Shown here: piece after piece, positions 46,126 through 54,327 of the stretch
How positions within the stretch are numbered: position 1 is the first letter of the stretch
Layout: every line of letters begins with the position of its first letter
Assembly: GCA_004293675.1 (NCBI GenBank)
Contig: READ01000030.1
Coordinates: 1-64,000 of the forward strand
Length of the DNA: 64,000 nucleotides
Direction: 5' to 3'
Origin: Betaproteobacteria bacterium
GTDB taxonomy: Bacteria > Pseudomonadota > Gammaproteobacteria > Burkholderiales > Casimicrobiaceae
Notes under the pieces: generated by a model
What the model was told of the DNA's origin: nothing
Databases searched by the model: none
The model's input: the letters and a program-made list of their open reading frames with translations, nothing else
Translations under genes and position numbers: made by a program

Positions 46126-46500
46126 ATGCGCACTCTAAATTCAGCTTCAAAGCAACGCGGTCTTTCGCTGTTTGGTTTCATCATACTGGCGGCGGTTGTC
46201 GGTTTCGTGATGTTCACCTCGTTTCGCTGTGTGCCAGCGTGGACAGAGTTCTTTTCGCTCAAAAAGGTGCTGCTTGCCACCGCTAACGAGTTTTCGATTG
46301 AGGCATCGTCTCCTGTAATACGCAACGCGTTTGATCGCCGTGCTCAGATCGATGACTTACCGGTTAAAGGCTCTGAGCTCGATATCCGCAAGGAGAACGG
46401 CAAGATCGTTTTGGCCGTTAGCTATGCGCGTCGCGTCCCGGTGGCGGGCAACATGAGCTTGTTGTTCGATTTCGAAGCCTCGGCCGCGGGTTCGAAGTAA
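46126..46500 (+). CDS. DUF4845 family membrane protein
   Basis: The 124-residue protein has one N-terminal membrane segment (LFGFIILAAVVGFVMFTSFRCVP) that starts with a short type-IV-pilin-like run, and a small periplasmic domain (FFSLKKVLLATANE ... DIRKENGKIVLAVSYARRVPVAGNMSLLFDFE). DUF4845 proteins occur almost invariably between lepB and rnc in beta- and gammaproteobacteria. Their role is unknown. The gap to lepB is 28 bases. Confidence 0.85.
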   Translation: MRTLNSASKQRGLSLFGFIILAAVVGFVMFTSFRCVPAWTEFFSLKKVLLATANEFSIEASSPVIRNAFDRRAQIDDLPVKGSELDIRKENGKIVLAVSYARRVPVAGNMSLLFDFEASAAGSK

Positions 46501-46518
46501 CCTGATGCGTGAACTCAT

Positions 46519-47178
46519 TTGAGTCTTGAAGCGGCCCTCGGCTACACCTTTCGCGAGCCACGACTTCTGCGCGAGGCGCTGACGCATCGCAGCTTTGGCG
46601 TACCGCACAATGAGCGCTTGGAGTTCATCGGAGACGGCGTGCTCAACTGTGTCGTCGCCCTCGCACTCTATGAGCGTTTCCCCGAGCTTCCCGAGGGGCA
46701 GCTCTCGCGGATGCGCGCCAACCTCGTTAGCCAACCCGCGCTGCATTCGCTCGCGCAACGGTTGGACATTTCACACCACATCCGCATTGGCGAGGGCGAA
46801 GAGAAAAGTGGCGGACGTGAGCGACCATCGATGCTCGCTGACGCGCTTGAAGCCATCTTTGGCGCGATCTTGCTCGATTCCGGGTTTGAAGCGGCGCGCA
46901 CCACGATTAATCGGCTCTATGTTCAGCGCATCGCGCAGGTCAACCCACAAGAGGGTGGAAAAGACGCTAAAACCCGCTTGCAGGAATTGATGCAATCAAA
47001 ACGTCTACCGCTGCCAACTTATTCGGTGGATCGCGTCGATGGGGAAGCACACGCGCAGATGTTTACCGTTCGCTGCAAAATCGTTCACGAAAACCAGGAA
47101 GCAACGGGGCGCGGACCATCGCGCCGAGCGGCCGAACAAATGGCGGCTACGGCCGTACTAAACAAGCTGGGCGCATGA
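46519..47178 (+). CDS. rnc: ribonuclease III
   Basis: The 219-residue protein has the RNase III catalytic domain with signature ERLEFIGDGVLN (active-site Glu and Asp) and the second acidic cluster ADALEAIFGAILLD. A C-terminal double-stranded-RNA-binding domain follows (KTRLQELMQSKRLPLPTYSV ... GRGPSRRAAEQMAATAVL). The start is a TTG at 46519, since the only nearby ATG opens a frame that stops at once. It cleaves double-stranded RNA in rRNA precursors. It overlaps era by four bases. Confidence 0.95.
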   Translation: MSLEAALGYTFREPRLLREALTHRSFGVPHNERLEFIGDGVLNCVVALALYERFPELPEGQLSRMRANLVSQPALHSLAQRLDISHHIRIGEGEEKSGGRERPSMLADALEAIFGAILLDSGFEAARTTINRLYVQRIAQVNPQEGGKDAKTRLQELMQSKRLPLPTYSVDRVDGEAHAQMFTVRCKIVHENQEATGRGPSRRAAEQMAATAVLNKLGA

Positions 47179-48071
47179 GCGATTTGAGCAAAAAAACGCG
47201 CTGCGGACAGATCGCGGTTGTGGGTCGACCCAACGTTGGCAAGTCGACTCTTCTCAATCGTTTAGTCGGTGAGAAAGTATCGATTACCTCCCGAAAAGCG
47301 CAGACCACGCGCCTACCGATTCGCGGGATTTTAACGACCGATACCGCGCAATTTGTATTTGTTGACACGCCGGGTTTTCAGACCAAGCACGGCGGTGAAA
47401 TGAACAAACGCCTCAATAGCAGCGTACGTCGCACACTTGAAGAGGTCGACGTCGTGCTGTGGGTTTGGGATGCAACGCATCTAACCGCTGCCGACAAATC
47501 GGCGCTGGAATTGATTCCAGCGTCGACACCGGTGATCGCCGTGCCCAACAAGGTGGATTTGCTGACCGACAAGGCGGCGTTCATGCCCGTTATTGCTGAG
47601 CTGTCGCAGCAGCGAGCGTTCGCAGCGATCGTTCCGGTAGCCGCCGCCAAAGGCACACAAACCAAAACCTTGATGCTGGAGATCGAAAAACTCCTGCCCG
47701 AATCCGAGCCGATGTACGAGGCAGATGATTTGACGGACAAGCCCGAGCGCTACATGGCTGCCGAAATCATCCGGGAGAAGATCTTCCGTTTGACCGGCGA
47801 TGAGATTCCGTACCGCGCCGCGGTGATGATTGATAAGTTTGAGCAAGAGGGTAATCTTCGCCGGATTTTCGCGGCGATCCTGGTCGATAAAGATTCCCAA
47901 AAGCCGATGCTCATTGGCGCGGGCGGAGAGCTTCTTAAACGTATTGGCACAGAGGCGCGGCTAGATATGCAAAAGCTGTTCGGTGGTCCGGTCTACCTTG
48001 AGCTCTTCGTGAAAGTAAAAAGCGGGTGGTCGGAGAATGCGGCCGTTTTGCGAGATTTGGGGATTACTTAG
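47175..48071 (+). CDS. era: GTPase Era
   Basis: The 298-residue protein has the Era G domain (G1 GRPNVGKST, G3 DTPGFQTKHGG, G4 NKVD) and the C-terminal KH domain with EIIREKIFRLTGDEIPY and the GAGGELLKRIG-type GXXG loop. Era binds the 3' end of 16S rRNA and helps 30S assembly. The ATG overlaps the rnc stop. A 225-base spacer follows before recO, unusually long for this cluster. Confidence 0.96.
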   Translation: MSDLSKKTRCGQIAVVGRPNVGKSTLLNRLVGEKVSITSRKAQTTRLPIRGILTTDTAQFVFVDTPGFQTKHGGEMNKRLNSSVRRTLEEVDVVLWVWDATHLTAADKSALELIPASTPVIAVPNKVDLLTDKAAFMPVIAELSQQRAFAAIVPVAAAKGTQTKTLMLEIEKLLPESEPMYEADDLTDKPERYMAAEIIREKIFRLTGDEIPYRAAVMIDKFEQEGNLRRIFAAILVDKDSQKPMLIGAGGELLKRIGTEARLDMQKLFGGPVYLELFVKVKSGWSENAAVLRDLGIT

Positions 48072-48131
48072 CGGGGTTTCAGGATGCGGCCATCGCGCTT
48101 CGTAAGCCGGGTCGGTAGATTTCGCCGCTAG

Positions 48132-48156
48132 GACGAATGACCAATGACGAATGACG
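48132..48156 (+). repeat. short direct repeat in the era-recO spacer
   Basis: GACGAATGAC occurs at 48132-48141 and again at 48146-48155. It is preceded by GCTAGGACGAATGAC, which shares GCTAGGACG with the arms of the MITE-like element at 17392-17748. The surrounding spacer (48072-48296) has no other recognised feature. Confidence 0.5.
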
Positions 48157-48296
48157 CAAAGGTTTGTGCAACGTGTTTCCGGTTTCGACGGTCAGTGCTT
48201 TGCGGCGGTTTGCACGAGCGTTTGTGTTGCGCATTTCCGGCTCATTCAGACGTAGCACTGCTACTGCGTTTGCTGAGATCGCGCGGTTAGTCCACC

Positions 48297-49070
48297 ATGC
48301 CGGTCCAGCAAAAAAAATCTACCCCGCAGCGTGCCTTTGTGCTGCATTCGTATCCCTATAAGGAAACGAGCCTGATCGTCGATGTGTTTACTGCCGAGCA
48401 GGGCAGGATCGCAATGGTGGCCAAAGGTGCCAAGCGGCCCGCGTCGAATTTGCGCGGAGCGCTGCTCTCATTGCAGCCGATTGAAGTGATCTATAGCGGC
48501 CGCGGTGAGGTCAAGACCTTGACCCAGGCGACGTGGCTACCCGGACAGCCTTGGGTGACCGGTAAAGCGCTGATGTGTGGCATGTATATGAACGAGCTTT
48601 TGATCAAACTCGTCCCACGCGAAGACCCTCATCCAGAGCTTTTCGAGTCCTATGCGGCTACGCTTCTGACGCTCGCTAACAGCGATGAGCACAGCGCTAT
48701 CCTTCGCGAGTTTGAAACCAGTTTGCTCGCCGAGTTGGGTTACGGTTTGCAGCTTGAAACCGATATCCGTACTGATAAACCCATCCAAGCCGATACGCTG
48801 TATCGCTACGATCCGATGGCCGGTGCAAGCGAGCAGGGCGCAGGCATGCTCGTCAGCGGCAGCGTGCTCATTGCCCTGTCGAAGGGTCGCTTTGAAACGC
48901 CCGCTATCGCGAGCGAATCGCGTGACTTTGTTCGACGCATCATCGAATTTCATCTTGAACGTCGAAACTTGAAGTCAGCGGAGGTATTACACGACTTGCA
49001 CGCACTCTCGGAGCGCTTAGACGCGAGCCGTCCCGTTCTTGCGCCGCGACCCATAAAGCTCGCCCCATGA
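48297..49070 (+). CDS. recO: DNA repair protein RecO
   Basis: The 257-residue protein has the RecO N-terminal OB-fold (RAFVLHSYPYKETSLIVDVFTAEQGRIAMVAKGAKRPASNLRG) and the C-terminal helical part (YMNELLIKLVPREDPHPELFESYAATL, FETSLLAELGYGLQLETD). It lacks the four zinc cysteines seen in many Gram-positive RecO proteins, as is usual in beta/gammaproteobacteria. It assists loading of RecA at gaps. The start ATG has a weak ribosome site. It overlaps acpS by four bases. Confidence 0.92.
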   Translation: MPVQQKKSTPQRAFVLHSYPYKETSLIVDVFTAEQGRIAMVAKGAKRPASNLRGALLSLQPIEVIYSGRGEVKTLTQATWLPGQPWVTGKALMCGMYMNELLIKLVPREDPHPELFESYAATLLTLANSDEHSAILREFETSLLAELGYGLQLETDIRTDKPIQADTLYRYDPMAGASEQGAGMLVSGSVLIALSKGRFETPAIASESRDFVRRIIEFHLERRNLKSAEVLHDLHALSERLDASRPVLAPRPIKLAP

Positions 49071-49444
49071 TTTACGGCATCGGCACAGACATCGTTGCGG
49101 TGGCTCGTATCCAATCGGTCTTACTGCGTCATGGCGAGCGTTTTGCTCGACGCATTTTGAGTGACGACGAAATGGAGCAATTGGGCATGGCAAGCGCGCC
49201 CGCGAATTGGTTAGCGAAACGCTGGGCGGCGAAAGAGGCCTTTGCCAAAGCTACTGGTTTAGGAATGCGTGCGCCTTTGCATTTCGCTGGGATCGCGGTA
49301 CACAATGATGCGCTGGGAAAGCCCGCGTTTAAATTGGCCGATGAGATCAACGAATGGATGCATCGTCAGGGCATTACTTCAGCACACCTAAGTGTGTCCG
49401 ACGAACGTGATTTCGCCCTCGCCTTCGTCGTGCTCGAAACTTGA
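49067..49444 (+). CDS. acpS: holo-[acyl-carrier-protein] synthase
   Basis: The 125-residue product has the AcpS signature: MIYGIGTDIVAVARIQSVLLRHGERFARRIL at the N-terminus with the metal-binding Asp, and the WLAKRWAAKEAFAKATGLGMR motif with the second acidic residue. It transfers 4'-phosphopantetheine from CoA to acyl carrier protein. In most proteobacteria pdxJ lies between recO and acpS; here acpS begins inside the last codon of recO and pdxJ is absent. Confidence 0.95.
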   Translation: MIYGIGTDIVAVARIQSVLLRHGERFARRILSDDEMEQLGMASAPANWLAKRWAAKEAFAKATGLGMRAPLHFAGIAVHNDALGKPAFKLADEINEWMHRQGITSAHLSVSDERDFALAFVVLET

Positions 49445-49487
49445 AAATTGCGCGTCTATACTGCGTTCAACTCTCTCTTTCGAATTG

Positions 49488-50498
49488 ATGGTTATGGCTC
49501 GTAAATCCGCGCTCTCAGTACACCGGCCAAAGCAGCCGCTCGGTCCCATCATGACCTCAATTGACGGTACAACACTGAGCGCTGAGGATCGGGAACTCCT
49601 CTGTCATCCGTTGATTGGTGGCGTGATCTATTTCGGTCGCAATTTCGAGGATAAGACACAGCTAGCCGCTCTTAGCAAAGAAATCAAAGCACTCCGAGAT
49701 CCCGAGCTCGTCATCGCCGTCGATCAAGAGGGTGGTCGTGTACAGCGATTCAAAGGGGATGGCTTTACCGATATCCAACCGATGCGATCATTGGGTGACC
49801 TATGGGCGACGCATCCGCCCTCGGCGCGGGCTCGCGCGTTTGAAGTCGGCTTTACGCTCGGCCACGAGCTGGGTGCTGTTGGTGTCGATTTTTCGTTTGC
49901 ACCGGTACTCGATCTGGATTACGGCGAATCGGCTGTCATCGGACACCGAGCGTTTCACCGCGATCCGGGTGCCGCCGCTGCACTCGCAACGGCCGTTGTT
50001 CAAGGCTTGCGCGCCGAGGGTATGGCCTCCGTCGGCAAGCATTTTCCGGGGCACGGATTTGTCAAGGGCGATACACACTGGGAACGCCCGACCGATGATC
50101 GAACCTTCGCTGAGGTAGAAGCCGCCGATCTGATTCCATTTCGTGAATTGGTGGCAGCGGGTGTTGACGGGATGATGGCCGCGCATTTGGTCTATCCCAA
50201 CATCGATCCGCACCTAGCCAGCCAATCCTCGTTTTGGTTGCAAGAAGTGCTCCGTCACAAACTGCACTTTCGTGGGGTAATTTTTACCGACGACATCGGC
50301 ATGGTCGCCGCGCACGCCGCAGGTGATTTGACCGCGCGCGCAGATGTTTCAACCAAAGCCGGTGCCGATATCGTGCTGCCCTGCAACGACCGTCCGGGCC
50401 TCATTGCGCTGCTCGACAACTGGAAACCCGCACCCGAAGCGAGCCTTTCACGAAAGTGGGAGCGCATGCGTAAAAAGTTGCCCGGGAAGCGCCATTGA
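49488..50498 (+). CDS. nagZ: beta-N-acetylhexosaminidase NagZ
   Basis: From ATG 49488 or 49494 the protein has about 335 residues, normal for NagZ. It is a GH3 TIM-barrel: GPIMTSIDGTTLSAEDRELLCHPLIGGVIYFGRNF, VIAVDQEGGRVQRFKGDGFTDI, and the catalytic loop KHFPGHGFVKGDTHWERPTD carrying the His-Asp relay. The nucleophile Asp lies in FTDDIGMVAA. NagZ removes GlcNAc from muropeptides in the cytoplasm during peptidoglycan recycling. The frame is open back to 49392 inside acpS, but that part is acpS sequence in another frame. Confidence 0.94.
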   Translation: MVMARKSALSVHRPKQPLGPIMTSIDGTTLSAEDRELLCHPLIGGVIYFGRNFEDKTQLAALSKEIKALRDPELVIAVDQEGGRVQRFKGDGFTDIQPMRSLGDLWATHPPSARARAFEVGFTLGHELGAVGVDFSFAPVLDLDYGESAVIGHRAFHRDPGAAAALATAVVQGLRAEGMASVGKHFPGHGFVKGDTHWERPTDDRTFAEVEAADLIPFRELVAAGVDGMMAAHLVYPNIDPHLASQSSFWLQEVLRHKLHFRGVIFTDDIGMVAAHAAGDLTARADVSTKAGADIVLPCNDRPGLIALLDNWKPAPEASLSRKWERMRKKLPGKRH

Positions 50499-50623
50499 GT
50501 TGCACACTGGACGCGGCAGGTCGGTTGATTTGTATCAACTTCGAGTAAATGTCGTAGCGAAAATCGACCGAGTGTTCGCTGAGGGAATGGTCGGTTCAGG
50601 CATTTCTAGCTTTATTGATTAAC

Positions 50624-50707
50624 GCCATATAAATAAAGGCCTTGAAGTCAGTTATATCATGTATTGAAAAATATAAAGTGTTGAACTTTACCCTTATTTT
50701 GTGAGAC
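50624..50707. repeat. paired AT-rich palindromes (67-bp register)
   Basis: The left unit is GCCATATAAATAAAGGC (50624-50640), the right unit CCCTTATTTTGTGAGAC (50691-50707). It lies in the 392-base gap between nagZ and the ECF sigma gene; no other feature is recognised in that gap. Confidence 0.6.
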
Positions 50708-50890
50708 CTAAAGCCAATAAGCCATGTAAGTTCGTGCAATCATCGATTCGCTAGACGGCCAATATCCGCGTTGGTAAATGAGCCTGGCGTCCCAAAATAG
50801 CAGCAGCGCCGCAAAGTATTCATTTCGAAAAGTGCTTTGGTCGGTTATAGTTTTATCGATACTTTCGACCGTCCTTGCATAAGGATTTCC

Positions 50891-51532
50891 ATGCGACACC
50901 GCGACGACCCGACTCCGGATTTATCGCGCGCATTTGATTCGACGAACGCCGCGCCGCGTCTACCCGATAACGTTTACAACGAAATGCGCCGAGTAGCGCA
51001 AGCGCTGTTCGCTGGCGAGGGTGCGGGGCACACCTTGAGTCGAACGGCGGTCGTGCACGAGGCTTGGCTTCGCATGGCAAACGCCGAAACGTCGGCCATG
51101 TCACGACAAGACTTTGTGCGCTTATCGGCGCGAGTGATGCGCAATTTGCTGGTTGACCACGCGCGGGGTCGCAACGCGGTCAAGCGTGGTGGCGACGTGG
51201 TGATTGCAAGTCTTGACGACACGGTTCGCGATTTCTCGTCGCAATGCGCAACCGGATTGTTCGATTCATCCTCCGACGAGACCGTTGGCCGGCGTGTCCG
51301 TCAAGAGCTCGACCTTGAGGCGCTCGATGACGCGATGACCGCGCTCGCCGCACTGAGCGCGCGTCAAGCGCAGGTCGTTGAGATGAAATTTTTCGGCAAT
51401 TTGTCTTTGGAAGAAATTGCCGAGAATCTGTCGGTGTCATCGGCCACCGTGAAACGCGATTGGACGGCAGCGCGCCTGTTTTTGCTGCGAGAGCTGGCTC
51501 ACGCTCGGCAACGCGAAATCGGCGAAAGTTAG
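50891..51532 (+). CDS. ECF-like RNA polymerase sigma factor, TIGR02999 type
   Basis: ATG 50891 is preceded by AAGGA and gives 213 residues. The protein has the features of the Acidobacterium/planctomycete-enriched ECF group: VYNEMRRVAQALFAGEGAGHTLSRTAVVHEAWLRMA, ARVMRNLLVDHARGRNAVKRGGD, and region 4 ALSARQAQVVEMKFFGNLSLEEIAENLSVSSATVKRDWTAARLFLLREL. Such sigma factors are often encoded just before large Ser/Thr kinases, and the next gene is one. They typically lack an anti-sigma gene and may be controlled by phosphorylation. Expression targets are unknown. Confidence 0.9.
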   Translation: MRHRDDPTPDLSRAFDSTNAAPRLPDNVYNEMRRVAQALFAGEGAGHTLSRTAVVHEAWLRMANAETSAMSRQDFVRLSARVMRNLLVDHARGRNAVKRGGDVVIASLDDTVRDFSSQCATGLFDSSSDETVGRRVRQELDLEALDDAMTALAALSARQAQVVEMKFFGNLSLEEIAENLSVSSATVKRDWTAARLFLLRELAHARQREIGES

Positions 51533-51622
51533 TGCGGCTCCGGTGATTCTGCGATGAGCTCATTTGTGAAAAATTCGCTTTGAATTTGATGAGCTTATCC
51601 ATCGATTGCGGGTTCCGTCACC

Positions 51623-54238
51623 ATGAGTGCTAAGCAGCGCATTGACGCCGACACGTGGTCACGCGTTAGCGACGTGCTGGAAGCTGCGCTCGCCATTGAC
51701 GGCGAGGCGGATCGCCGCCGCTACCTAGACACCACCTGCGGTCGAGACACCGTAATTCGATCAGAGGTTGAGTCGTTGCTTGCCATGGCGCGACGCACGG
51801 ATGTCGTGTTGCCGAGCACACGCTGGCTCGCTGCAGATGGCGCTAGCGGCACGGCGCGGAGCGAAGCGGTGGAATGGATTGGACGACGAATCGGTGTCTG
51901 GGAAATCGATGCTTTCATTGCGCACGGCGGTATGGGCGCTGTGTTTCGCGCCCATCGTGCCGACGGACAGTACGAGGCTATCGCCGCGCTCAAGCTCATT
52001 CGTGTCGGCTTGAGCGACACGATGTCGATGCAACAATTTCGCGACGAGCGCCAACTTTTAGCGCGCCTCGATCATCCGGCCATCGCTCGGTTGCTCGACG
52101 GCGGCGCGACCGAGCGCGGCGAACCCTTTCTAGCGATGGAGTGGGTCGACGGTGTACCGCTTGATCAATGGTGTGATGCAAATGCACCGTCGCTCGCCGA
52201 ACGACTCGACGTGTTTTTGCGTGTTTGCAGCGCGGTGCAATACGCGCATCAGCACTTGATCGTGCACTGCGATTTGAAGCCTGCCAATGTGCTGGTGACA
52301 TCGGGTGCCGCGGTGAAGCTCGTTGATTTCGGGATCGCGCGAGTGCTCGCCGACACCTCGGGGCGATCATCAAGCCATGGTGCCGAGCGTGCTCTGACGT
52401 TGGCTTGGGCGAGCCCGGAGCAGTTGCTCGGTCAGTCTGCCAGTACGGCCACCGATGTGCACGCCCTGGGCGCGCTGCTCTATCGATTGATGGCCAACGT
52501 TTCGCCGTACAGCGAGCAATCTCGCTCCGCATCAGCGCTGGTGCAAGCGATTTGTTATGAGCCGATTGTGAAGCCGAGCGATCATTGCGCCACGAACTCC
52601 GACGGCCCAGCTCAGGGCTCAGCGAAACTACCGAGTCGACGCCTGATTCGCGGTGACATTGACCAGATCGTGGCAAAGGCCATGAGTAAATCACCCGACG
52701 AGCGCTACTCAACCGTTGCGAGTTTGGCTGAGGATGTGCAACGACACCAGCGCGGCGAACCAGTGGCGGCGGCTGGCAACGCGTGGCGCTATCGAGCGAT
52801 GAAATTTGTGTTGCGTCATCCGTGGGGTGTTTCGTCGAGTGCACTGGCGATAGCGCTCCTGAGCGGCGCTACGCTGATTGCGCTGCATCAGGCGCAAACG
52901 GCGCGTGCAGCGGAGCGTGTCGCGCAGATTCAACGCGAGCGGGCCGAGCATCACTTCGCTCGCGTTCGTGCGCTCTCCCATGGAGCGCTCTTTGACGTGG
53001 ACGCTGCGCTACGAAACGTGCCGGGTACCACGGCGGCGCGTCGACTGTTGATTGATCGCGCGGCGCGGTACTTGGACGAACTCAGTAACGAAGGCGCACC
53101 GGAACTCGCCGGAGAGGCCGGCAGCGGCTGGCTCCAACTCGGCGTGTTGCAAAGCGAAACGGCGCACGCTTCGACCGGGGAGCTCGTGGCGGCGAGGGAG
53201 CGTTTTGAGCGAGCCATTGCACTGTTGCAGCGTGCAAGCTTGGCGAGCGAGCCCAAAGAGGTGGTGCGGGTTGATCTGATGCGTGCGCAGCGTTTGTTGG
53301 CAATTTACTTCGCGACGAATGCGCAGTTGCCGCAAGCCGCAGTTGCATTTGATGCCGCAGTTGCGAGCGTTGATCGATTTACACGTGGCGTCGAGCCCGC
53401 GTTTAAGGTTCGCATGGAAGCGGCTGCGGTGTTGACGTCGCGAGCTTTTTTTCTACGCGCAGACGACTCCCTTGGCCGCGCGCGAGTACGGAGCGATTCA
53501 ATGCGCGCCCGATCATTGTTAGATGCGGTGTCAGCCGCAAGCTTGACTGAAGCTGATCGCGCAGTCTTGGACGACTACCGTATTTACTTGTTCGGCACGC
53601 TCGCAGCTTCGGCCAATACCGCAGATGATGGCGTCGTCGACACCGTTGGCCAATTGGCATGGACGATGCAAAGTTTGGCCATTGCCGAGTCGCGTTTAGC
53701 GCGCGAACCGAATCGAATGCGTTACCAAGACGAATTGGCCACTGCCCTTTTGGATGTGAGCGTGACCGCCGACGCTGCCGGGCAGTCAGCGCAGGCGATG
53801 AGCGCCGCCGAGCGAGCGCTGGACATCCGGAGAAAACAGCTCGCGGCGGACGCGCAAAACGTCGGTCGACAATCGAGCTACGTATTTGCGCTGGTGTCGC
53901 TGTGCGAGGTGCTTTCGAAAACTGGCGATTCGACGGTGCTGCGCGATCATGTGTTGGATGCGCAGCGTGTGCTCGACAGACTCCCTCCCGAGGCGAAGCA
54001 GACTCACGATTTGGTGTCGGCACAAATTTCGCTGTATGCCATCTCGGCAAAGCTAAACGCCCTAGCCGCTAAGGGTGCAAAGACGAATGCTCAGCGCAAC
54101 TTACTCTGCAATCAATCGCGGCGCGAATTTAGTGGCATCGAGCGCTTGCGGACGCGATGGGAAGCCTTCACCAAGCAAGCGCTAGAGCCCGAGCTCGTGC
54201 CAGTGCGGGAAGCCATGGTCTATTGCGAAAATCGCTAG
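51623..54238 (+). CDS. membrane-bound Ser/Thr protein kinase with C-terminal helical-repeat region
   Basis: The 871-residue protein begins with about 90 residues of helical sequence, then a Hanks-type kinase domain (about 95-380): Gly loop HGGMGAVFRA, K124 in AALKLI, catalytic loop IVHCDLKPANVL with D217, DFG at 235-237 and the activation end SPEQLLG. The HRD arginine is Cys, so it is a non-RD kinase. A single membrane helix follows near 399-425, and the C-terminal 440 residues are Ala/Leu/Arg-rich helices resembling TPR-like sensor regions. It is likely co-transcribed with the ECF sigma gene 90 bases upstream. The signal sensed is unknown. It faces the RCC1 operon convergently. Confidence 0.88.
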   Translation: MSAKQRIDADTWSRVSDVLEAALAIDGEADRRRYLDTTCGRDTVIRSEVESLLAMARRTDVVLPSTRWLAADGASGTARSEAVEWIGRRIGVWEIDAFIAHGGMGAVFRAHRADGQYEAIAALKLIRVGLSDTMSMQQFRDERQLLARLDHPAIARLLDGGATERGEPFLAMEWVDGVPLDQWCDANAPSLAERLDVFLRVCSAVQYAHQHLIVHCDLKPANVLVTSGAAVKLVDFGIARVLADTSGRSSSHGAERALTLAWASPEQLLGQSASTATDVHALGALLYRLMANVSPYSEQSRSASALVQAICYEPIVKPSDHCATNSDGPAQGSAKLPSRRLIRGDIDQIVAKAMSKSPDERYSTVASLAEDVQRHQRGEPVAAAGNAWRYRAMKFVLRHPWGVSSSALAIALLSGATLIALHQAQTARAAERVAQIQRERAEHHFARVRALSHGALFDVDAALRNVPGTTAARRLLIDRAARYLDELSNEGAPELAGEAGSGWLQLGVLQSETAHASTGELVAARERFERAIALLQRASLASEPKEVVRVDLMRAQRLLAIYFATNAQLPQAAVAFDAAVASVDRFTRGVEPAFKVRMEAAAVLTSRAFFLRADDSLGRARVRSDSMRARSLLDAVSAASLTEADRAVLDDYRIYLFGTLAASANTADDGVVDTVGQLAWTMQSLAIAESRLAREPNRMRYQDELATALLDVSVTADAAGQSAQAMSAAERALDIRRKQLAADAQNVGRQSSYVFALVSLCEVLSKTGDSTVLRDHVLDAQRVLDRLPPEAKQTHDLVSAQISLYAISAKLNALAAKGAKTNAQRNLLCNQSRREFSGIERLRTRWEAFTKQALEPELVPVREAMVYCENR

Positions 54239-54327
54239 GCGGGCTCAGCGATGACGAATCACTTTGGCGTTCTGGCGTGAACGACGGAGATTTTGTAGCG
54301 CCGGCGGGATTGCATCTGTGATCGAAC

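Noticed and set aside
49392-49487. Upstream extension of nagZ to 49392
   Set aside because: This part lies in the end of acpS in another frame and lacks similarity to NagZ; the family start lies near 49488.
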